From NCBI GenBank assembly GCA_001797815.1, contig MGQK01000071.1, forward strand, positions 33,223 to 50,153: a stretch of 16,931 nucleotides of DNA. The letters are read 5' to 3'. Every line of letters begins with the position of its first letter. Position 1 is the first letter of the stretch. Shown piece by piece: positions 12,465 to 16,931 of the stretch. Origin of the DNA: Deltaproteobacteria bacterium RBG_13_61_14. Its GTDB lineage: Bacteria; RBG-13-61-14. Position numbers and translations under genes: made by a program. The notes below the pieces were generated by a model. That model was given only the letters and a program-made list of their open reading frames with translations, was not told the DNA's origin and did no database searches.

Positions 12465-13229
12465 TTAATTTTTTTCCGCCTGGAACAAGTGGGGATCATC
12501 GGTCATGATGCCGTGCACGTTCAGGAGTCGGAACCAGCGGATCTTGCCCCTGGAGTTTACGGTCCAGACCAACACCGGGTGGTGGGTGGCCTTGGCCAGC
12601 AGGATCTGGCCGGGGGTGGCGAAGATCCATTGGTAGGAAACCTGGTCCACGTTATACTTCTCGGCCAGGATCAGCATCAAGGGCATGGATTTAGGGTAGA
12701 TCGCGGTCACCGCCTCGGGCTTGATCTTCTCCACCTGGCCGGCCACCCTGGGCACCGGCGATTCGAACACCGCCCGGTCCAGCATGCCCCGCTCTTCGAT
12801 GACCGCCACCAGCCGTTCCGCGAGTTGCGGGTCCGGGAGCTTGAAGTCCAGGATGAAACCCAGGTCGTTGGTCGCCAGCCAGTCCAGCACCTCGTCCAGG
12901 CTGGGCGGGGTATAGCCGCTCTTGGTCTTGAGCTCTCGGAACTGCTCGAGCGTCATCTGGTCAATCCGGCCGTGGCCGTCGGTGGTGCGGTCCACCGTCT
13001 CGTCGTGCATGATCACCAGGACCCCGTCCTGGGTCTGCTGGATATCGAACTCCAGCATGTCCACCCCGATCTCCGCCGCGGCCTTGAGCGACTCCAGCGT
13101 GTTCTCGTCCACCAGCGCCCGGGCGCCCCGGTGTCCGATCCGCAGCGGCCGCTTCTCTTCCTTGGCCCCGGCCGAAGCTCCCGCCAGGAGCAGCAAGACC
13201 AGTCCCATGATCCCAGCTTTCGTTTTCAC
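12465..13229 (-). CDS. Secreted glycerophosphodiester phosphodiesterase (GDPD family)
   Basis: 254 residues. Residues 1-22 are a signal peptide (KTKAG, core IMGLVLLLLAGASAGA, likely cleavage before KEE). The mature part starts with the GDPD signature RIGHRGARALVDENTLES (30-47). Expected catalytic and metal-binding residues are present: H33, R34, E42, N43, E60, D62 and H75. The family is a TIM barrel that hydrolyses glycerophosphodiesters to glycerol 3-phosphate and an alcohol, usually with a divalent metal; the enzyme should act in the periplasm or be secreted. The length is normal for the family. The start is a GTG at 13229, supported by AAGGGGGAG (13237-13245) 7 bases upstream and by the signal peptide it opens. 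A promoter at 13279-13307 lies about 50 bases upstream. Divergent from the secreted protein gene at 13365; possibly co-transcribed with eamA by read-through. Confidence 0.93.
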   Translation of the reverse strand: MKTKAGIMGLVLLLLAGASAGAKEEKRPLRIGHRGARALVDENTLESLKAAAEIGVDMLEFDIQQTQDGVLVIMHDETVDRTTDGHGRIDQMTLEQFRELKTKSGYTPPSLDEVLDWLATNDLGFILDFKLPDPQLAERLVAVIEERGMLDRAVFESPVPRVAGQVEKIKPEAVTAIYPKSMPLMLILAEKYNVDQVSYQWIFATPGQILLAKATHHPVLVWTVNSRGKIRWFRLLNVHGIMTDDPHLFQAEKN

Positions 13230-13278
13230 CTTTTCTCTCCCCCTTACCCGTCCTCACCGGTGATGAATTTTTCCCCGT

Positions 13279-13307
13279 ATCATCGCCTTAACCGCTCTCC
13301 CTGTCAA
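13279..13307 (-). promoter_or_regulatory. Predicted sigma70-type promoter of the GDPD gene
   Basis: On the minus strand: perfect -35 TTGACA (plus positions 13302-13307), 17-base spacer, -10 GATGAT (13279-13284). Start expected near 13272, giving a leader of about 40 bases that includes the Shine-Dalgarno sequence. Back to back with the promoter at 13328-13356, with only about 20 bases between their -35 boxes. Confidence 0.55.
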
Positions 13308-13327
13308 CTGGATCATCCGCGCCCGGT

Positions 13328-13356
13328 TTGGAAAAATCCCTTGGCCACGTTATAAT
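13328..13356 (+). promoter_or_regulatory. Predicted sigma70-type promoter giving a leaderless mRNA
   Basis: -35 TTGGAA (13328-13333), 17-base spacer, perfect -10 TATAAT (13351-13356). The ATG at 13365 follows after 8 bases (CACTCCGC) with no Shine-Dalgarno sequence. Spacing and -10 box are the same as for the gene starting at 762. Confidence 0.6.
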
Positions 13357-13364
13357 CACTCCGC

Positions 13365-14288
13365 ATGCGATTTTTTCTTGCCGGCGTGTCGTTCTTTCTC
13401 TTCTCTGGCCCGGCCCTGGCGGACCCGGCGCCGAGCCCGGCCTCGCCACTTGCGGCCGACCAGGTCTTCTTCGTGGAGACCCTGCGCGGGGTGAGCGGGA
13501 GCCGGACCAACCAGGCGGCCCTGGACCTGGGCCTGGATTACGCCCGGATCAAATACCCCTACGGCATGGTCAACCTGCTCGATCCCGGGCAGAGCGCGGT
13601 CGAGTATCGTTCGCGCCTGCCCATCACCGACCTCGAAAAAATCCTGCAGGTGGAGCAGCAATCCGGGGTCAAGAGCGGCGAAAAAATCACGCTGGTCGCC
13701 ATGGACGGCAAGACCGCGCCGGCCACGGTGGCCTCGTTCGCTTATCTGGGCAACTCCCCTTCCACCGTGCTGGTGGCGGCCATCCTCAAGCTCAAGACCC
13801 CGGACGCCCAGATGACCGGCCAGCGCGGCCTGGCCCTGCGCGGCAGCGTGAAGCTCAAGCCCAACCCCAGGATCCAGTTGCAGCCCCAGGAAAAGATCGC
13901 GCCCGAGCTTTCGGACCGGCTCTTTGCGCTGGCGGTGCCGCCGGAGCGTCTGGGCCAAACCTTGACCGACATCCGGGTGATCCCGGCGCGGCTGGATGCT
14001 TCCGACAAGATCTACTACTTCGTCTCCTACTGGCACCACCCGCAAGGAGCATACGATTTGGAAGACATGCAGAGCGCGGGTTCGCTTTTCCGGGTGGAGG
14101 GCGAGAAGATCGTGGACTTGAACCTGCCGGCTGATCTGGAGGTGAAAGCGGTCTGGGATTTGAACGGCGACGAGAAGCCGGAAATCCTGGGCACGGCCGG
14201 CGACGGCGCGCAAGTGTGTCATCGGCTTTACAGTTGGGATGGAAAGAATTTTACTTTGATTAAAGAGGGGCTGTGTGCGGGGTATTAA
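13365..14288 (+). CDS. Secreted protein of unknown function with a C-terminal FG-GAP/EF-hand-like Asp loop
   Basis: 307 residues. Residues 1-19 form a textbook signal peptide (MRFFLAGVSFFLFSGPALA, cleavage before DPAP), followed by a Pro/Ala/Ser-rich linker, so the product is exported. The middle region has no motif I recognise; alternating stretches such as VASFAYLGNSPSTVLVAAILKL suggest a mainly beta structure. Near the C-terminus, D265-L-N267-G-D269-E-K-P-E273 has the calcium-binding loop pattern of FG-GAP/VCBS beta-propeller repeats or EF-hands, and it is followed by a second beta pair (LYSWDGKNFTLIKEG). Two Cys (285 and 304) in this end could form a disulfide. The signal peptide fixes the ATG at 13365 despite the missing Shine-Dalgarno sequence. 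The gene is divergent from the secreted GDPD enzyme, sharing a promoter region of about 135 bases, and is followed by a small SRPBCC gene after 63 bases. Confidence 0.8.
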   Translation: MRFFLAGVSFFLFSGPALADPAPSPASPLAADQVFFVETLRGVSGSRTNQAALDLGLDYARIKYPYGMVNLLDPGQSAVEYRSRLPITDLEKILQVEQQSGVKSGEKITLVAMDGKTAPATVASFAYLGNSPSTVLVAAILKLKTPDAQMTGQRGLALRGSVKLKPNPRIQLQPQEKIAPELSDRLFALAVPPERLGQTLTDIRVIPARLDASDKIYYFVSYWHHPQGAYDLEDMQSAGSLFRVEGEKIVDLNLPADLEVKAVWDLNGDEKPEILGTAGDGAQVCHRLYSWDGKNFTLIKEGLCAGY

Positions 14289-14291
14289 AAA

Positions 14292-14317
14292 GGTGTCAGG
14301 GTGTCAAGGTGGCAGGG
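14292..14317 (+). repeat. GGTGTCAGG-type dispersed word, copy 2
   Basis: GGTGTCAGGGTGTCAAGG followed by TGGCAGGG, starting 3 bases after the stop of the secreted-protein gene. It is itself a near tandem of the word GGTGTCA. Matches 1189-1217 inverted and 8519-8535 direct. Confidence 0.5.
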
Positions 14318-14351
14318 CGGCAAATTGAATTTTTGAATGAAGGAGTGAGAA

Positions 14352-14795
14352 ATGGCAGAAATTAAGACGGAAAAGGCGATCGAGATTAACGCGCCGGTGG
14401 ACAAGGTCTGGAAGCTGATGCTGGACATCCCTTCCTGGCCCCGGTGGTTCCCTACCCTCAAGGCCGCAGGCATGATTTCGGGCCAGCCCCTGGCCCAGGG
14501 CTCGGTCTTTTACTTCAAGCTCGGCCTGGTGGGCCCGGCCATGAACATGAAAGTCACCATCACCGCGAGCGAGCCGAACAAACGGGTGGCCTGGGCCGGC
14601 GGCATGCTCGGGGTGACCGGGGTGCACAGCTTTGATTTCGAGGCCCAGGGGGACAAGACCCGGGTGACTTCCCGGGAGGTGCTCCAGGGGCCGATGGTGG
14701 GGTTGATGAAACTCCTGTTCAACGACGACGACCTCGGCAAACTGCACCAGGACTGGAATAGCGCGCTCAAGGCGGAAGCGGAGAGAAGCAAGTAG
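14352..14795 (+). CDS. SRPBCC (polyketide cyclase/dehydrase-like) family protein, cytoplasmic
   Basis: 147 residues, the standard length for a single SRPBCC domain. It opens with EKAIEINAPVDKVWKLMLDI and has WPRWFPTLK at about 29-37, the first strand and following helix typical of the polyketide-cyclase/CoxG/START-like group. A run of beta strands follows (VFYFKL, MNMKVTITASEPNKRVAWAGG, VHSFDFEAQGDKTRVTSREVLQG). It ends in the long amphipathic helix (LGKLHQDWNSALKAEAERSK) that closes the ligand pocket. No signal peptide, so cytoplasmic. The ligand is unknown; the family binds hydrophobic molecules and sometimes acts as an enzyme. AAGGAG (14340-14345) sets the ATG at 14352. It follows the secreted-protein gene by 63 bases and may share its transcript. 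Its last codons overlap the start of a repeat hairpin: the TAG stop is part of the repeat. Confidence 0.9.
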   Translation: MAEIKTEKAIEINAPVDKVWKLMLDIPSWPRWFPTLKAAGMISGQPLAQGSVFYFKLGLVGPAMNMKVTITASEPNKRVAWAGGMLGVTGVHSFDFEAQGDKTRVTSREVLQGPMVGLMKLLFNDDDLGKLHQDWNSALKAEAERSK

Positions 14796-14914
14796 GCTTT
14801 AGACTTTAGGCTTTGGGCTTTAGGCCGAAGACTCTTTCTCCGCGGTCGGCCCCGGGAATGATCCAAATTCAATGGCCTGAAGCCTAAGGCCCCTAAGGCC
14901 TAAAGTCTAAGGCC
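14793..14914. repeat. TTAGGCTTTAGAC-type inverted repeat at convergent junction, copy B
   Basis: The left arm (14793-14826) runs TAGGCTTTAGACTTTAGGC then TTTGGGCTTTAGGCC. The right arm (14874-14914) is its imperfect inverse, with GGCCTAAAGTCTAAGGCC at its end. The structure fills the space between the convergent SRPBCC and FrhB-type stop codons. It uses the same words as the hairpin at 1796-1897, which also lies between convergent genes. Possible two-way terminator. Confidence 0.7.
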
Positions 14915-14921
14915 TTCTTTA

Positions 14922-16046
14922 TCAGGCCTGGCTGGTGACCCAGTTGAATTCCTGCGGGTCCAGCTTCAGGTAGGCGCCGGAGTGGGAAAGCCCGGCCAGC
15001 ACCCGCTTCTTCTTGTTGAGCGAGGCCGTGCGCAAAAGCTCCACCCGGTCCTGGGGCAGGTTCTTCACCGCCAGCGTGCCCGCCGAGAGCGCCGCGTCCA
15101 AAACCACCTGGCCCTGATCCGAGCGCACGATCAGCGTATTCCACTTGTCCTTCCACTCGGTCGAGCCCACGCTCAGATCCGCGAGCTCGCTGGTGAAGTC
15201 GTAGCAGATGTCGCAGGTGTGCCGGCGCAGGTGGCGGATCGGCTCGAAGTCCAGCTCGCAAGGGCCGCTCTTGGTATAAACCACAAAACGGTTGTAGGGG
15301 ATATCGAACTTGCGGGCGGTGTGGAGGTCCAGGTGGTTCTTCAAGTGCTTGACCAGGTCGCGGTAGTCGAGCGCCCACATGCAAAACAGCCCGAGCACCA
15401 GCGCGATCCGATCTTGCAGCTTGGGCTCGATCGCCTGGCGCTTGCGGATGGCCAGCGCCTGGCAGGGCCGGGCCACTACCGCCAGTTTCTCGCACTGGCG
15501 GAGCGACTCGTCCAGGATGGCGAGGCTGGGGCAGGCGGTATATTTGGAGCCGCGGGCCAGGAGCACGTCGCCGGCGTTGCGGGCCAGGAAGGGTTCGGGG
15601 AGCAGCGGGTAGCGCTCGGAGGTGCGGGCGAGGATGGCGCCGTCAATGGCTTTATCCTCGAAAGCCTGGATCAAGAGCGCGGAGACGGTGCCGCCGTATT
15701 GGGCGGCCTTTTTCACCGAGCTGTCGCGCGACTGGGACATGAGCACGGCGCGAAGGGTGCCGAGCACGTAGTCCCGGCGCTCTTGGCCGAAGACCTGGCG
15801 GTTCAATTCGGCAAAGTCGGTCTCGGTGCGGGGGCAGATATCGTAGCAGCGGCCCTCACTAAGCCCGCACGGCTCGAGCAGCGCCACCTTTTCGTGCCGG
15901 ATCTTGAAATAGGGGCACAGACCCAGACAGCCGCCGCAGGAACAGCAGAGGTCGGCTCCCAGAATCTCCGCTTCCAGCGCCTGCGGGCTTTTCTTCAACT
16001 TCAATTGATAATCAGCCACTTCTTTCCCCTGAATCAGAATTTCCAT
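14922..16046 (-). CDS. FrhB-type protein (coenzyme F420 hydrogenase/dehydrogenase beta-subunit family, Fe-S flavoprotein)
   Basis: Up to 374 residues. The N-terminal [4Fe-4S] motif is C34-x2-C37-x2-C40-x3-C44-P, followed by C60-x6-C67-x3-C71-P. The flavin/F420-reductase-type domain follows with SKYTACPSL (168-175) and ARPCQALAI (192-200). The C-terminal C278-x2-C281 followed by DFTSELADLSVGS (283-295) is the family signature. Relatives (FrhB, FpoF, formate dehydrogenase and glutamate synthase partners) pass electrons between FAD, iron-sulfur clusters and F420 or other carriers. F420 use cannot be assumed here, and no partner oxidoreductase gene is adjacent. Start: the ATG at 16046 lacks a Shine-Dalgarno sequence and lies only 3 bases from a candidate -10 box. 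An in-frame GTG at 16019 has AGGGG (16026-16030) 6 bases upstream and fits that promoter better. I give the longer form but consider 16019 quite likely. Confidence 0.88.
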   Translation of the reverse strand: MEILIQGKEVADYQLKLKKSPQALEAEILGADLCCSCGGCLGLCPYFKIRHEKVALLEPCGLSEGRCYDICPRTETDFAELNRQVFGQERRDYVLGTLRAVLMSQSRDSSVKKAAQYGGTVSALLIQAFEDKAIDGAILARTSERYPLLPEPFLARNAGDVLLARGSKYTACPSLAILDESLRQCEKLAVVARPCQALAIRKRQAIEPKLQDRIALVLGLFCMWALDYRDLVKHLKNHLDLHTARKFDIPYNRFVVYTKSGPCELDFEPIRHLRRHTCDICYDFTSELADLSVGSTEWKDKWNTLIVRSDQGQVVLDAALSAGTLAVKNLPQDRVELLRTASLNKKKRVLAGLSHSGAYLKLDPQEFNWVTSQA

Positions 16047-16049
16047 TTC

Positions 16050-16078
16050 ATCTTATCGTAGGGTCGGGTCGGAGTCAA
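16050..16078 (-). promoter_or_regulatory. Candidate sigma70-type promoter of the FrhB-type gene
   Basis: On the minus strand: -35 TTGACT (plus positions 16073-16078), 17-base spacer, -10 TAAGAT (16050-16055). The expected start near 16043 is inside the first codon of the longest frame and therefore favours translation from the GTG at 16019. Confidence 0.5.
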
Positions 16079-16082
16079 TTAT

Positions 16083-16267
16083 TCCGGAGCCCTTGCCCAT
16101 CCCCATTTTTTGACCGCATCCCATAGTTTCGGCCTGCGTAGGGGCGCAATTCATTGCGCCCAGTTCCGGCCAGGGCGCGATCAATCGCGCCCCTACCCCG
16201 CGCTGCGCGGGGTTCCCGGAAAAATGGGGGCGGGCAAGTTCCGGAGCCTGAAAAAATGCCTCATGGT
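16083..16267. repeat. Composite nested inverted-repeat element, copy 2 (inverted relative to copy 1)
   Basis: The core (16138-16196) again begins GTAGGGGCGC and ends GCGCCCCTAC, with hairpins GGGCGCAAT/ATTGCGCCC (16142-16161) and GGGCGCGAT/ATCGCGCCC (16173-16192). Compared base by base, it is close to the reverse complement of the core at 1262-1321; differences lie mainly in the central spacer and loops. The outer inverted arms are CTTGCCCATCCCCATTTTT (from 16092) and AAAAATGGGGGCGGGCAAG (16220-16238). The right edge AAAAAATGCCTCAT resembles that of copy 1. It fills the gap between the starts of the FrhB-type promoter and the 3' end of epmA. Confidence 0.8.
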
Positions 16268-16274
16268 GCGGCGG

Positions 16275-16931
16275 TTACCGGCCAAAAGGAAAGGCGACCA
16301 CCTCGCGGATGTCCCGGGCGTCGGTCTGGAGCATGGCCAGCCGGTCCACGCCCAGGGCCACGCCGGCGCACTCGGGCAGGCCCTGGTCCAGAGCCTGGAG
16401 GAATGCCTCGGGCAAGGGGTAGAGCGGAAGGCGGCGCTGGCGCCGCTTCTCCCGGTCGGCCTGGAAACGGGCGCGCTGTTCGACCGGATCGGTAAGCTCG
16501 GAGAAGCCGTTGCCGAGTTCGAGGCCGGCGAGGAAAAGCTCGAAGCGCTCGGCCAGCCGGGAGTCGGAAGGCTTTTTGCGCGCCAGGATGGCCTGCTCGG
16601 CCGGGTAGTCATAAAGGAAGACCGGGCCTTGCGCCGCCAGCCAGGGGTCCACCTGCTCCACCATCAGCCGGAAAAATTTCCCCTCGGAAAAAGGCTCCGA
16701 GAGAAGATCATGATTCGCGGCTTCTTGGAAAGCCTCCGCCACTGTGCTCCGGCGGAAAGGTTGGGCCAGGTCAAAAGTCCGGCCCTGATAGTTAAGTGAA
16801 TCACCTAACAATTCCCGCGCGAGCGCCTCGACCTCATCCATCAGTTCCTGGTAGCTAAAGCCGACGCGGTACCATTCGGCCAGGGTGAACTCGGGCTGGT
16901 GGAGCGGGGAAAGCTCGCCTTGGCGGAAGAC
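16275..16931 (-). CDS. epmA: EF-P lysine ligase EpmA (lysyl-tRNA synthetase-like), partial (N-terminus beyond window)
   Basis: Open at the right edge; 218 C-terminal residues are visible out of about 325 in the E. coli protein. The visible part starts inside class II synthetase motif 2: VFRQGELSPLHQPEF then TLAEWYR. The EWYR ending is typical of EpmA (also called PoxA or GenX) rather than lysyl-tRNA synthetase. Further family stretches are ERFELFLAGLELGNGFSELTD, PLPEAFLQALDQGLPECAGVALG and motif 3 GVALGVDRLAML near the C-terminus, ending in IREVVAFPFGR. EpmA activates beta-lysine made by the aminomutase EpmB and attaches it to a conserved lysine of elongation factor P, which helps ribosomes through polyproline stretches. 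The efp and epmB genes are not in the window. The protein stops at 16275-16277, just before the composite repeat element. Whether the N-terminal OB domain of a true LysRS is absent cannot be seen. Confidence 0.9.
   Translation of the reverse strand, partial: VFRQGELSPLHQPEFTLAEWYRVGFSYQELMDEVEALARELLGDSLNYQGRTFDLAQPFRRSTVAEAFQEAANHDLLSEPFSEGKFFRLMVEQVDPWLAAQGPVFLYDYPAEQAILARKKPSDSRLAERFELFLAGLELGNGFSELTDPVEQRARFQADREKRRQRRLPLYPLPEAFLQALDQGLPECAGVALGVDRLAMLQTDARDIREVVAFPFGR

Noticed and set aside
14922-16046. Evidence for F420-dependent metabolism
   Set aside because: The FrhB family name refers to one branch. Many members use other carriers, and no F420 synthesis or F420-dependent partner gene is visible.
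14982-16061. 359-codon plus-strand frame antisense to the FrhB-type gene
   Set aside because: The minus-strand frame has full family motifs with eight or more placed Cys; the plus frame is featureless Ala/Gly/Val/Gln-rich text.

Overview
The window is a GC-rich, gene-dense piece of bacterial chromosome. It has 15 protein genes that I can support, 13 of them complete and one cut at each end. I see no rRNA, tRNA, CRISPR array or intact insertion sequence. The taxonomic signal is indirect: an EpmA-type EF-P lysine ligase (cut at the right edge), a CoA-transferase/GNAT fusion, an FrhB-type iron-sulfur flavoprotein, cleavable signal peptides and many short palindromic intergenic repeats. Together these fit a Gram-negative environmental anaerobe, perhaps Desulfobacterota or a neighbouring uncultured lineage. 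This is a low-confidence inference.

Layout. 1-762 (-): secreted coiled-coil protein of unknown function, cut at the left edge. 763-1444: gene-free stretch made of dispersed repeats, ending in a good promoter for a HIT-family hydrolase (1445-1792). 1903-2562 (-): hexapeptide-repeat acyltransferase, convergent with the HIT gene. 2674-6322 (+): a co-directional run of D12-class adenine DNA methyltransferase, alpha/beta hydrolase, P1/DmpA-type peptidase and LURP-one protein. 6630-8504 (+): acetyl-CoA hydrolase/CoA-transferase fused to a GNAT domain. 8683-11427 (+): DUF362 protein, multi-pass membrane protein and secreted SRPBCC protein; GC content falls markedly along this cassette. 11483-12406 (-): EamA transporter. 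12465-13229 (-): secreted glycerophosphodiester phosphodiesterase, divergent from a secreted protein of unknown function (13365-14288), which is followed by a cytoplasmic SRPBCC protein (14352-14795). 14922-16046 (-): FrhB-type protein. 16275-16931 (-): EpmA, C-terminal part.

Two regulatory patterns stand out. First, several sigma70-type promoters with 17-base spacers are readable by eye. In two cases (the secreted proteins starting at 762 and 13365) a perfect TATAAT lies exactly 8 bases from the ATG with no Shine-Dalgarno sequence, which predicts leaderless or nearly leaderless mRNAs. Second, the intergenic DNA is built from at least four families of short repeats. The most striking is a composite element of nested inverted repeats, present once near each end of the window in opposite orientation (about 1222-1380 and 16083-16267). 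Another family (TTAGGCTTTAGAC-like) forms large hairpins at two of the three convergent gene junctions.

Best candidates for something undescribed are the AT-rich DUF362/membrane/SRPBCC cassette, the composite repeat element, and the paired leaderless promoters of secreted proteins. All are supported at the level of sequence pattern only. No database search was possible.
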